Assembly (NCBI RefSeq): GCF_015476655.1 | Contig: NZ_JABFHF010000022.1 | Coordinates: forward strand, 1-64,000 | Source: Aquiflexum lacus | GTDB taxonomy: Bacteria; Bacteroidota; Bacteroidia; Cytophagales; Cyclobacteriaceae | Direction of reading: 5' to 3' | DNA length: 64,000 bases | Part shown: piece after piece, positions 35,043 to 43,496 of the stretch | Layout: each line of letters starts with the position of its first letter | Numbering within the stretch: position 1 is the stretch's first letter | Translations under genes and position numbers: made by a program | The notes under the pieces: generated by a model | The model's input: only the letters and a program-made list of their open reading frames with translations | Told to the model about the DNA's origin: nothing | Database searches by the model: none

Positions 35043-37991
35043 ATGTTCATCAACTGCCATTCATTTTACAGCTTCAAATACGGCACCATGTCCGTGGAAG
35101 CGCTGATTACCGAAGCGAAGGGCAAAAAACTCGATGCCCTTGCCCTGACCGATATCAATTCGGTGTCGGGGGTATTTCCCTTTATCCGCGAAGCACAGAA
35201 AAATGGCATCCATCCTGTCATTGGCATAGACTTCCGAAATGGGGTCAGGCAACAATATATCGGGCTGGCCAAAAATCAGGAAGGCTTTTACGAACTCAAT
35301 CGCCACCTTTCCCACCACCGCATCAAGGGTATTCCATTTGCAGATAGCGCTCCGGCTTTCCAGAACAGCTTTATCATCTACCCTTTGCCTCCCAAGTTTT
35401 TTGCCCTCCGGGAAAATGAATTTATAGGTGTGCACCCCTATCAGCTTAACCGAATCGTCAAGTCCCCGTGGTTCAGGTATAAGGACAAGCTGGTATTGTT
35501 ACAGCCCGCATCCTTTTCCTCCAAACTGGAATTCAATGCCCACCGTCTGCTGCGGGCCATTGATGGAAATACACTGCTCAGCAAACTTGAAGTGGAAGAA
35601 CAGGGAGAAATCAGTGATATGCTGTACAGTTATGCGGACATGGTGGCCCGCTGTGAGGGGCACAGCTACCTGCTGTACAATGCCCAAAAACTCCTAGAAG
35701 CGTGTCAGTTTTCTTTTTACTTCCAAGCCGTCAAAAACAAGCGGGATATCCTAGGCTCCGATTGGGAGGATTACGATTACCTCCGGCAGGAAACCTTCAA
35801 GGGTGCCCTCAACCGCTATCCGGACCTTTCGGCAGAGATCAGCACAAGAATAGAGAAAGAACTGGAGCTTATCCAACAAAAAGGCTTTGTTTCCTACTTC
35901 CTGATCAATTACGACATCGTCAATTATGCCCATAGCAAAAATTTCTATCATGTGGGCCGAGGAAGCGGAGCCAATAGTATTGTCGCCTACTGCCTGTATA
36001 TTACCGATGTGGATCCGATTGAGCTGGATTTATATTTTGAGCGCTTTATCAACCTTTATCGGGAAAATCCTCCTGACTTTGACATTGATTTCAGTTGGAC
36101 GGATAGGGATGATGTGACGAAGTATATTTTTGAGAAATACAACAAAGGGGGGCAAGACCATGTGGCACTCTTGGGGTCATACAGCACCTTCCAGTCTAAC
36201 TCGATGCTGCGTGAACTCGGGAAAGTATTTGGCCTTCCCAAGACGGAAATTGAGTCACTGATCTATTATGCAGGTAAGCCTGAGTTTATTCCAGACCAGT
36301 ATGGAAAGCTGATCATCAAATACAGTCAGGTGCTCCACGGGATGCCTTCGCACCTGACCATCCACGCCTGTGGGATTCTGATTTCGCATAAACCGATACA
36401 TTATTATACCGCCACGGAAATGCCTCCAAAAGGATTCCCTCTCGCACATATTGACATGCATATCGCGGAGGACATTGGTTTGCACAAGTTTGACATCCTC
36501 TCTCAGCGGGGACTCGGCCATATCAAAAGCGCCTTGGAAATCATCTACCAAAACCAAGGGGTGCAAGTGGATATTAGGCAAGTGGAAAAATTCAAAAAAG
36601 ATCCCAAGATCAAGGAACACCTGCGCAATGGGCATACAATCGGTGCCTTTTATGTGGAATCTCCTGCCATGCGGATGCTGCTGGCCAAGATGAAGGCAGA
36701 TGAATACCTTGAGTTGGTTGCTGCCAGTTCCATCATCCGTCCAGGTGTCGCCCGCTCTGGAATGATGCGGGAATATATCCTGAGGCATGTGGATCCAGAA
36801 AGGCGCAAGCAGGCTCATCCTGTGATGATGGACATCATGCCCGAAACCTACGGCATCATGGTCTATCAGGAAGATGTGATCAAAGTGGCCCATTACTTTG
36901 CCGAACTCTCACTCAGCGAAGCGGATGTACTTCGTCGGGGCATGAGTGGTAAGTCCCGCTCCAAGGATGAATTCCAACGGGTACACGATCAGTTTTTTGC
37001 GAACTGTAAAAGGCTGGGACGTGACCCCAAGATTACGGCAGAAGTGTGGCATCAGATCGAGAGTTTTGCGGGATACTCCTTTGCCAAGGGGCATTCGGCT
37101 TCCTTTGCTGTGGAAAGTTATCAAAGCTTGTACCTGAAAGCTTATTTCCCTTTGGAATTTATGGTAGGTGTGATCAACAATTTCGGGGGCTTTTACCACA
37201 CCGAATTCTACTTCCACGAACTCCGCATGAACGGTGCCGACATCCAAGCCCCACATATCAACGAGAGCGATTACCTGACCAACATCCATGGCAAGAAAGT
37301 GTATATAGGCTTTATTCACCTGAAGTTCTTGGAAAAGAACACAGTAGAGAAAATCCTGACTGAGCGCAGGGCAAACGGGAATTATCTCGGGCTCTCGGAC
37401 TTTATCGCCCGGTTGGAGATCAGCCTGGAACAAGTGCTGATCTTGATCCGTATCGGCTGCTTCCGCTTTACAGGAAAGAGCAAACAGGAACTGCTTTGGG
37501 AAGCACATTTTATTCTCAATAAGCGGAAAGCAGTGGCTACAGGCAATGAACTTTTCCGGCAGGCCGGTTTCCGGGAGCTGAAAGTGCCCGAACTGGAAGC
37601 CTCTGATGTACGGCAGGAGATTGTGGATCAGATAGATATTCTGGAATTTCCCTTGGACTCTCCCTTCCACTTGGTCAAGGATCAGACCGTGCCCAGCATT
37701 AAAGCAAGGGATTTAAAGCAGCATTTGGGCAAGTCTGTGCAGATCATTGGTTACCTCGTCACCATCAAGTACACCAGGACAGTAAAGGGCGATGTAATGA
37801 ACTTTGGCACTTTTATCGATCGGGAGGGCGACTGGATAGATACCGTTCATTTTCCTCCGGTAGTCAAAAAATATCCCTTCAAAGGCCGTGGTATTTATCT
37901 GATCAAAGGTAAAGTCACGCAGGAATTTGACTTTTACAGTATTGAGGTGGAGAGTTGTGAGCGGATGGCTTATTGGAATGCGGGGGATTGA
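35043..37991 (+). CDS. short DNA polymerase III alpha subunit (DnaE2-like)
   Basis: The 982-residue C-family polymerase has an N-terminal PHP domain (about 1-230), the palm motif G-R-G-S-G-A-N-S (about 305-312) and P-D-F-D-I-D-F with two catalytic aspartates (344-350), and a third acidic site in H-K-F-D-I-L (about 480). Helix-hairpin-helix and OB-fold regions follow (about 780-975). It is shorter than replicative DnaE and lacks the C-terminal tau-binding part. The first PHP metal motif reads N-C-H-S instead of H-x-H-S, so proofreading by PHP is unlikely. It resembles error-prone DnaE2 polymerases, yet no imuA/imuB neighbour is present. The coding sequence is clearly richer in G+C than its surroundings. 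Confidence 0.85.
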   Translation: MFINCHSFYSFKYGTMSVEALITEAKGKKLDALALTDINSVSGVFPFIREAQKNGIHPVIGIDFRNGVRQQYIGLAKNQEGFYELNRHLSHHRIKGIPFADSAPAFQNSFIIYPLPPKFFALRENEFIGVHPYQLNRIVKSPWFRYKDKLVLLQPASFSSKLEFNAHRLLRAIDGNTLLSKLEVEEQGEISDMLYSYADMVARCEGHSYLLYNAQKLLEACQFSFYFQAVKNKRDILGSDWEDYDYLRQETFKGALNRYPDLSAEISTRIEKELELIQQKGFVSYFLINYDIVNYAHSKNFYHVGRGSGANSIVAYCLYITDVDPIELDLYFERFINLYRENPPDFDIDFSWTDRDDVTKYIFEKYNKGGQDHVALLGSYSTFQSNSMLRELGKVFGLPKTEIESLIYYAGKPEFIPDQYGKLIIKYSQVLHGMPSHLTIHACGILISHKPIHYYTATEMPPKGFPLAHIDMHIAEDIGLHKFDILSQRGLGHIKSALEIIYQNQGVQVDIRQVEKFKKDPKIKEHLRNGHTIGAFYVESPAMRMLLAKMKADEYLELVAASSIIRPGVARSGMMREYILRHVDPERRKQAHPVMMDIMPETYGIMVYQEDVIKVAHYFAELSLSEADVLRRGMSGKSRSKDEFQRVHDQFFANCKRLGRDPKITAEVWHQIESFAGYSFAKGHSASFAVESYQSLYLKAYFPLEFMVGVINNFGGFYHTEFYFHELRMNGADIQAPHINESDYLTNIHGKKVYIGFIHLKFLEKNTVEKILTERRANGNYLGLSDFIARLEISLEQVLILIRIGCFRFTGKSKQELLWEAHFILNKRKAVATGNELFRQAGFRELKVPELEASDVRQEIVDQIDILEFPLDSPFHLVKDQTVPSIKARDLKQHLGKSVQIIGYLVTIKYTRTVKGDVMNFGTFIDREGDWIDTVHFPPVVKKYPFKGRGIYLIKGKVTQEFDFYSIEVESCERMAYWNAGD

Positions 37992-38055
37992 GGGTTTGAG
38001 GTTTTCCAAACTAAAATGTCATCCTTAATCATCATTTGGTCTTTTAGTTTTTGGT

Positions 38056-38079
38056 AGTACAAGCCTGAATACTTGTACC
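38056..38079. repeat. palindromic repeat
   Basis: GTACAAG and CTTGTAC stems separated by 8 bases, similar in design to the AAGTCTGAAGACTT palindromes at 39.4 and 40.0 kb. Confidence 0.5.
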
Positions 38080-38082
38080 CTC

Positions 38083-38184
38083 GGCCAAAATCAAAGTTTT
38101 GTATTTTCTAATATCATCATAGGAAGATGGTCTGAAGAGAGCAAAGTGATTGACATTTACAAGTTGGAAAACAGAAAGAAATGA
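38083..38184 (+). pseudogene. possible C-terminal gene remnant
   Basis: An open stretch of 33 codons (G-Q-N-Q-S-F-V-F-S-N-I-I-I-G-R-W-S-E-E, ending K-L-E-N-R-K-K) with protein-like composition and a normal stop follows the palindromic repeat, without a start. It looks like the tail of a deleted gene. Family not recognised. Confidence 0.25.
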
Positions 38185-38309
38185 AAACTTTGACTTTAAA
38201 TTAATTTGAAAAGAAATTTTATAAATTTAGATTTTTAAAGTACTTATAACATTATTGTTTTCCTGAACTACTTAGTGAGCATAATTAAATCTTAATCAGC
38301 TTATAAAAA

Positions 38310-39350
38310 ATGTCTAAAATAAACTACGACTGGAGCATTCCGTATTCAAATTTTCCTGAAGTGGATTTAGGAATCCATCTTCCAAAACTGATGAGATTAG
38401 TAATTGAACAAAGATATCCCGAATTTATTTGTGACACTCCATTTCTAGGAACTACTATCTTTAGCTCCTACACAGAGAATGGAGTTGTCATTTTCCAATT
38501 AGACAGTTTAACCGGTTCAAATCCTCCAATTTTTAATAAAATATCGGATACCCAATTAATTGGCAATGCTTTAAAAATTGTTCAACTTAATAAGTTCCCT
38601 GATTTCAATTATGTGAATGAAGTTTTACCAGATCAATTTTCATTTACTAAGTATACATTTATAGGTACGCATGAAGATATGAAGTTCAATTTTCTTCATT
38701 ATCAAAAATTTCTAATTGATTATTTAAACAACCATGTGTTGCCCCAACTAATTGAATTAAATAGAAAAAGAATAATGAGGGTAATATCTGAACCCCCATC
38801 ATTTGATATAAATAAGATAGTAAATAACATATTCGTAATTGAATCATCCTCTAACGCAATTCAGGGTTCCTGTTTTTATTTAAATGGGGTTGGATTTGTA
38901 ACTTGTAGTCATTGTTTATTTTTTGACAGCGAAATTTTCAGATCTAATGAAGAACATAAAAGATTTCCTGTTAAAATTAAAAAAAGGCATGAAGTTATTG
39001 ACCTTGCAATTTTTGAAGTTGATGATTTTGAAATAAGTAATGGCTTAGAAATAGGTGATTCAGACAGAGTGAAACTAAACGATCCAATAGTTGTGGCAGG
39101 TTTTCCAAATCATAATTATGGGGATTCCGGAATATTTTCTCCTGGATTAATAATAGGGACAAGACAAGCATCTTCGATAACCCGTTTTTTAATAAATGCC
39201 CCTTTGATTGCGGGAAATAGTGGTGGCCCAATAATTTCTTATAACAATAAAGTAATTGGAGTCGCTGTAACAGGGGCAGATAAAATGGAAAATGCATTTC
39301 AAACAGAAAATCATGGTGTAATACCTATTTCTGCTATAAGTTTATTTTAG
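38310..39350 (+). CDS. trypsin-like serine protease with unknown N-terminal region
   Basis: The 346-residue protein has about 175 residues of unrecognised sequence, then a chymotrypsin-fold protease domain. The catalytic triad is visible as His201 (V-T-C-S-H-C), Asp231 (I-D-L-A-I-F) and Ser304 (A-G-N-S-G-G-P). There is no signal peptide or PDZ domain, so it is not a typical periplasmic HtrA; it probably acts in the cytoplasm. The gene is much poorer in G+C than the polymerase gene before it and stands alone. Such stand-alone cytosolic trypsin domains occur in some defence and conflict systems, but no partner gene is seen here. Confidence 0.75.
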   Translation: MSKINYDWSIPYSNFPEVDLGIHLPKLMRLVIEQRYPEFICDTPFLGTTIFSSYTENGVVIFQLDSLTGSNPPIFNKISDTQLIGNALKIVQLNKFPDFNYVNEVLPDQFSFTKYTFIGTHEDMKFNFLHYQKFLIDYLNNHVLPQLIELNRKRIMRVISEPPSFDINKIVNNIFVIESSSNAIQGSCFYLNGVGFVTCSHCLFFDSEIFRSNEEHKRFPVKIKKRHEVIDLAIFEVDDFEISNGLEIGDSDRVKLNDPIVVAGFPNHNYGDSGIFSPGLIIGTRQASSITRFLINAPLIAGNSGGPIISYNNKVIGVAVTGADKMENAFQTENHGVIPISAISLF

Positions 39351-39381
39351 GTATCAAAAACTTTCCCTTATCAGGTATTCA

Positions 39382-39399
39382 TTGTAATCATATTTACAA
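39382..39399. repeat. isolated TTGTAA-TTACAA palindrome
   Basis: TTGTAATCATATTTACAA is a near copy of the two operator-like palindromes in front of the DUF4143 ATPase gene at 41.3 kb, here without a neighbouring gene to control. Confidence 0.5.
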
Positions 39400-39403
39400 C
39401 CAG

Positions 39404-39461
39404 CATTTTCCACAGTCTGAAGACTGTGATGTTTTTGGTCTAAGTCTGAAGACTTGAACCA
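39404..39461 (+). repeat. 58-bp direct repeat with two palindromes, copy 1
   Basis: It differs at only three of 58 positions from 39993-40050. Each copy carries CAGTCTGAAGACTG-type and AAGTCTGAAGACTT-type palindromes. The copies frame the antitoxin-like gene at 39541. Confidence 0.85.
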
Positions 39462-39540
39462 GTGGGGTTGTTTTTGTGAAGGGCATTACCTACCATTAGG
39501 TAAAAAAATCGTACTTTGATAAATATAAACTTTAGCAAAA

Positions 39541-39777
39541 ATGAAAGCAATTGAAATAAATTCAAAAACCAATAAAAAAGGCCATTTGAAATTAGATTTG
39601 GATTTGAAAGAGGCTGATAAAAACGTTAAAGTCTTAATTCTATTGGAAGAAGAAATAAACGATGGAAATGAATGGTTAAAAATTATCTCTAATAATCCCG
39701 GATTTGATTTTTTAAAAGACGAAGAGGAAAATATTTATTCGCTTAAAGATGGAAAACTAGTCCAAATTTCAGTATAG
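39541..39777 (+). CDS. orphan antitoxin-like protein
   Basis: A 78-residue protein: M-K-A-I-E-I-N-S-K-T-N-K-K-G-H-L-K-L-D-L at the start (a small beta domain), V-K-V-L-I-L-L near 29-35, then W-L-K-I-I-S-N-N-P-G-F-D-F-L-K-D-E-E-E-N-I-Y-S-L-K-D-G-K. I recognise the N-P-x-F-D-F-L-x-D-x-E-E-D-I-Y-x-L-x-D-G-K ending from antitoxins paired with MazF/PemK-like toxins. No intact toxin follows. A short frame just past the stop (Y-S-F-N-K-K-K-I, 39774-39797) could be the wreck of its start. It lies between 58-bp palindromic repeats. Confidence 0.6.
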   Translation: MKAIEINSKTNKKGHLKLDLDLKEADKNVKVLILLEEEINDGNEWLKIISNNPGFDFLKDEEENIYSLKDGKLVQISV

Positions 39778-39992
39778 CTTTAATAAAAAGAAGATTAGGC
39801 CATATCCATGAAAACCAAACGAAAAATATCAATCAAACAATCCTCTAGGACTGGGCATTTTCTTCTCTCCAGAAGAATATCTCTATAGCTGCTGCGAGTT
39901 ATGCGGGGTTGACGGATAGATTGATGGAGGTGATATTGATGGAGTAGTTCAAGACTTTGTCTTGGACTATTATAGTTGCAGTCTTCAGACTG

Positions 39993-40050
39993 CATTTACC
40001 ACAGTCTGAAGACTGTGACGTTTTTGGTCCAAGTCTGAAGACTTGAACCA
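39993..40050 (+). repeat. 58-bp direct repeat with two palindromes, copy 2
   Basis: Second copy of the repeat at 39404-39461, immediately before the end of the DUF4143 ATPase gene. A further related palindrome, GCAGTCTTCAGACTGC, lies just before it (39978-39993). Confidence 0.85.
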
Positions 40051-40055
40051 ATCTG

Positions 40056-41264
40056 TCACACTTTCAAGAAATTCCTCAGTTCCATCTGCTGAATCCCATC
40101 AAAAGTATTCCCATCAAACTTGTCCATGGTGATGACGGTTTTTGGGTAGTTATCGTTGATTTTTTGAAGATTGCCAAATTCCCTTTCCATCGTTTTGGTT
40201 TCGTTGATGGTAAGCGCAACTTGATAGTAGGTGGTTTCTCCGTCTTTTTGACAAACAAAATCAATCTCCTCATTTCCCAATACACCAACTTTGACTTTAT
40301 ATCCTTTGAAGAGTAAATGATTGTACACCACATTTTCCAGAATCTTCCCCCTGTCCTCAGGTCGGTAGCCCCAAATACCATGTCGGATTCCGAGATTTTC
40401 GAAGTAGTACTTGTCACCTATCTCAAACAAACGCTTTCCCACTATGTCAAACCGTGGTACTTTGTGGATCAAAAAGGCATTACACAGGTACTCGGTGTAT
40501 GTTTGTACCTGATTGTGTGCCATATTTATTTTTTGGGATTTTAAAAAATCAGAAATTTTCTTGGCTGAAAACAGGCTTCCTGTATTGCTTGCCAAAAAAA
40601 AGACAAGCTGCTCAAGAAATGTCGTATTCCTTACTCCATACCTGTTGATGATATCGCGGTATACAATTGTTCCATAAATGTTTTTTAAATACTCGAAGAC
40701 AATGTGATCTTTCAGTTCCAAATGCTTTAAATATGGCAATCCTCCATATTTCAAATATTTTTCAAGGTTTTCAGACCTGTCCTCCAATTGATGAAATTCC
40801 AAAAATTCGAGGTAGGAAAGGCTGTAAACTGTAATTTCTATATACCTTCCGCTAAGGTTCCCGGCGATATCACCAGAAAGCAAATTGGCATTACTTCCGG
40901 TACAATAGATATCGAGTTCTTCATCCAAGAGTAATGACCTTAATGCATCTCCAAAATCTACAATATCCTGTATTTCATCAATAAATACATAATTCATCCT
41001 ACCAGACACTTTTTTGTCCCTGACATACTGGTGCAGGTCTTTGGCTTCTTTCATCCACGCAAAATCAAGGTCTTCTTTGTTGATGTAAATAACCGGGGTA
41101 TTGATGTCTTTATCTTGAAGTTCCTGAATTAGCTGATACAACAAATAACTTTTCCCGACCCTTCTCTGTCCGGTCAAAACTTTCACCAAACCTTTTCCAA
41201 TAAAGGGTTTAATCTTATCCAGGTAATCCTGACGGGTATTTAAATTTTTGGGTATCTGGAACAT
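40056..41264 (-). CDS. AAA-type ATPase with DUF4143 C-terminal domain
   Basis: The 402-residue protein has Walker A G-Q-R-R-V-G-K-S (about 28-35), Walker B Y-V-F-I-D-E-I-Q-D (about 92-100), sensor G-S-N-A-N-L-L (about 127-133) and a C-terminal DUF4143 region with a nuclease-like core (E-I-D-F-V-C-Q ... Y-Y-Q-V-A, about 336-353). The family is abundant and variable in bacteria and archaea, and its role is unknown. The open frame starts at a TTG upstream, but the ATG at 41264 fits the family start (M-F-Q-I-P-K-N-L). Three TTGTAA-type palindromes precede it. Confidence 0.88.
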   Translation of the reverse strand: MFQIPKNLNTRQDYLDKIKPFIGKGLVKVLTGQRRVGKSYLLYQLIQELQDKDINTPVIYINKEDLDFAWMKEAKDLHQYVRDKKVSGRMNYVFIDEIQDIVDFGDALRSLLLDEELDIYCTGSNANLLSGDIAGNLSGRYIEITVYSLSYLEFLEFHQLEDRSENLEKYLKYGGLPYLKHLELKDHIVFEYLKNIYGTIVYRDIINRYGVRNTTFLEQLVFFLASNTGSLFSAKKISDFLKSQKINMAHNQVQTYTEYLCNAFLIHKVPRFDIVGKRLFEIGDKYYFENLGIRHGIWGYRPEDRGKILENVVYNHLLFKGYKVKVGVLGNEEIDFVCQKDGETTYYQVALTINETKTMEREFGNLQKINDNYPKTVITMDKFDGNTFDGIQQMELRNFLKV

Positions 41265-41267
41265 ATA

Positions 41268-41364
41268 TGTAATTATGATTACAAGAATATACAAATATAT
41301 AATTTATTGTAATCATACTTACAACTTAATCAAAAATATCAAAAAGTTGTAATCATACTTACAA
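41268..41364. promoter_or_regulatory. three palindromes upstream of the DUF4143 ATPase gene
   Basis: TGTAATTATGATTACA (41268-41283) and two identical copies of TTGTAATCATACTTACAA (41307-41324, 41347-41364) are spaced 39-40 bases apart between the esterase stop and the ATPase start. They look like operators for a dimeric regulator, or repeats recognised by the ATPase's own system. Confidence 0.6.
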
Positions 41365-41375
41365 CTTTCAACTCA

Positions 41376-42230
41376 TTATTTAACCTCCATAAATTCCTCA
41401 ATCCACTTATATACCTTGTTGGGCGTGTATATAAACTGTACGATCATGGGTTTGTGCTTTTTGCCTTTCTGAAGATGAAAATTAGGTTCGGGTTCTATTT
41501 TTTTATATTCCTCCAAAAATCTTTCCGTGGTCTTTTCTATTCCCGGAAGCGTTCTTCCTCCCATCATGATCAGCATCGGTGGATCTTTTTTATCTAAATA
41601 GTAAATCGGTGAGGTATCTTTCCATACCTGTGGATTATCCGTAAAGGCCCGGAGATATTTAGTCCCAGGTTCATAATTCATTTCCTTCAAAAACCAATAC
41701 ATATCCAGACCCGCCGCATCTATCAGGATTGTCCCCTTGATAGGATTTTCCACACCCAAGGTATCAAAATATTCATCCCGCACAGAAATCAAACTTGCCA
41801 AGTGACCCCCGGCAGAATGTCCTGAAACGAATATCCTATCTGGGTCTCCGCCATATTTATTGATATTTTCATTTACCCAATTAACAGCCTGCGCCGAAGC
41901 TTTTGCCATGTCATGAACCTGATAATCCGGAGTGAGGGGATAATCAATGATCACTGCCACTATTCCCTTCCTCGCCAATCTTGCTCCAAGAAAGTTGTAG
42001 ATATCCTTATTTCCAGAATCCCAACTGCCACCATGGATAAAAAGCATAACGGGTTGCTTTCCATCTGCCTTTTTTGGAGCAAAGACATTTAATTGCTTTT
42101 CAGGAAGATTTTCCAAAAACCCATTTTCCATATAGGTAATCTCTTTGCTCCGATGAATCCCCTTGAAAGAACAGGATAAAGATCCTAACAAAAGAATGGT
42201 ACAAGCAAGGTAACTGGTGTAAAATTTCAT
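41376..42230 (-). CDS. alpha/beta-hydrolase lipoprotein (esterase type)
   Basis: The 284-residue protein has a lipoprotein signal (L-L-L-G-S-L-S-C, Cys about 20) and an alpha/beta-hydrolase domain: oxyanion motif H-G-G-S-W (about 66-70), nucleophile in G-H-S-A-G-G (about 137-142) and an Asp/His pair towards the end. This is the BD-FAE / hormone-sensitive-lipase-like type acting on small esters in the envelope. The true substrate is unknown. It ends shortly before the palindromes of the ATPase gene, on the same strand. Confidence 0.8.
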   Translation of the reverse strand: MKFYTSYLACTILLLGSLSCSFKGIHRSKEITYMENGFLENLPEKQLNVFAPKKADGKQPVMLFIHGGSWDSGNKDIYNFLGARLARKGIVAVIIDYPLTPDYQVHDMAKASAQAVNWVNENINKYGGDPDRIFVSGHSAGGHLASLISVRDEYFDTLGVENPIKGTILIDAAGLDMYWFLKEMNYEPGTKYLRAFTDNPQVWKDTSPIYYLDKKDPPMLIMMGGRTLPGIEKTTERFLEEYKKIEPEPNFHLQKGKKHKPMIVQFIYTPNKVYKWIEEFMEVK

Positions 42231-42414
42231 AGATTAAATTAAGGACCGTTTCAACTTTGATAACATACGTAGCGTTGCAGTGTTTGAAATTATTAATTCT
42301 ACATTCAATTCTCTTTGTCCAAGCATTGCATAGGACAAAAAGTTTTATCTCGGGTATTTTATTTTAGAAAAAGATCATCTGTCACATTTTTATCAAAATC
42401 ATCGTCTTTACAAT

Positions 42415-42753
42415 ATGAAGTCTAACTTAAGTTTATTAATCAGCGTATTTCTACTTTTATTTAACTCCTGCATTTCGGATGACGGTCCTTTCTTAGAAGG
42501 AAATGGTGAAGTGGTTATAAATGTAGCTACACGAGGTTCATACCAGTTTTTAATTCGCTATAAGGATGAGGTTTACTATCCGGAAAATCTACCTGAAGAG
42601 TATAAATTTGTCAGCCAAGACCCTATACCTGTATTTATCAAGTTCAAGTTAACAGACGAAGAAGCTGATATTTTCACCCCTGCTCCTAATGATGTCCCTA
42701 TATTATTGAAATCTATTCCGGTAATCCTATTGTCCGAAATAAAACGACGCTAA
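42415..42753 (+). CDS. small lipoprotein of unknown function
   Basis: A 112-residue protein with a lipoprotein signal (L-L-L-F-N-S-C, Cys about 19) followed by a short beta-rich domain (G-E-V-V-I-N-V-A-T-R-G-S-Y-Q-F-L-I-R-Y). I recognise no family. It is single and followed by a Uma2 nuclease gene 67 bases downstream on the same strand. Confidence 0.55.
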   Translation: MKSNLSLLISVFLLLFNSCISDDGPFLEGNGEVVINVATRGSYQFLIRYKDEVYYPENLPEEYKFVSQDPIPVFIKFKLTDEEADIFTPAPNDVPILLKSIPVILLSEIKRR

Positions 42754-42820
42754 TGACCATATTCTAATCCACCTTAAATTCCATATTTCCTTTCTCCCTT
42801 ATAATCAGTATTTTTACTTT

Positions 42821-43429
42821 ATGGAAAAGGAAGAATTGACAAACAAAGTTGAAGAGCCATTAGCAGATTACGGTCGCTATACCTATGCTGACTATCTGAC
42901 CTGGCAGATGGATGAAATGGTAGAACTGATTAAAGGCAAGATATTTAGGCAAGCGGCTGCACCAAGAAGAATTCATCAGGAGGTTTCTGGTAGAATTTTC
43001 AATAAAATTTACAATTTTTTGGAAAAACATTCTTGCAAAGTTTATGCGGCACCATTTGATGTCCGGCTTCCTGTCAAATCCAAAAAGCATGAAGACATCG
43101 ATACCGTTGTCCAACCTGATATCTGTGTGATCTGTGATCCGGAAAAATTGGACGAACTTGGTTGTGTGGGTGCTCCCGATCTGATTGTAGAAATCCTTTC
43201 TCCCGGCAACAATAAAAAAGAACTGCAAAACAAATATGAAGTCTACGAAGAATCCGGGGTAAAGGAATATTGGATCATCCACCCTAATGAATGTACCTTG
43301 ATCATTAACACCTTGATGAATGGGAAATACCAAGCATCAAGAATATTTACACATGGAGATAAAGTAGCTTCCCAAGCAGTTGAAGGCTTTGTTCTTGATT
43401 TGGAAGAAGTGTTTGATGATATGATCTAA
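42821..43429 (+). CDS. Uma2 family nuclease (DUF820)
   Basis: The 202-residue protein has the Uma2 pattern: Y-A-D-Y-L-T-W and E-L-I-K-G-K-I near the N-terminus, R-R-I-H-Q-E-V (about 50-56), V-Q-P-D-I-C-V-I-C-D (about 97-106), A-P-D-L-I-V-E-I-L-S-P-G-N (about 117-129) and K-Y-E-V-Y-E-E-S-G-V-K-E-Y-W-I (about 135-149). The acidic and lysine residues form a restriction-endonuclease-like core. Uma2 genes are common, mobile and of uncertain role. A close paralog lies at 49631-50275. Confidence 0.88.
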   Translation: MEKEELTNKVEEPLADYGRYTYADYLTWQMDEMVELIKGKIFRQAAAPRRIHQEVSGRIFNKIYNFLEKHSCKVYAAPFDVRLPVKSKKHEDIDTVVQPDICVICDPEKLDELGCVGAPDLIVEILSPGNNKKELQNKYEVYEESGVKEYWIIHPNECTLIINTLMNGKYQASRIFTHGDKVASQAVEGFVLDLEEVFDDMI

Positions 43430-43496
43430 TCCCTTCAATTTGCCATGCAACAATTTCAATACTGATAGTCCTATCCGAAGCTGAACTTCCCTTTTT

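Noticed and set aside
36255-37670. Long open frames on the minus strand (212 and 253 codons) opposite the DnaE-like gene
   Set aside because: They are antisense shadows of a G+C-rich coding sequence with clear polymerase motifs on the plus strand; their translations have no domain pattern.
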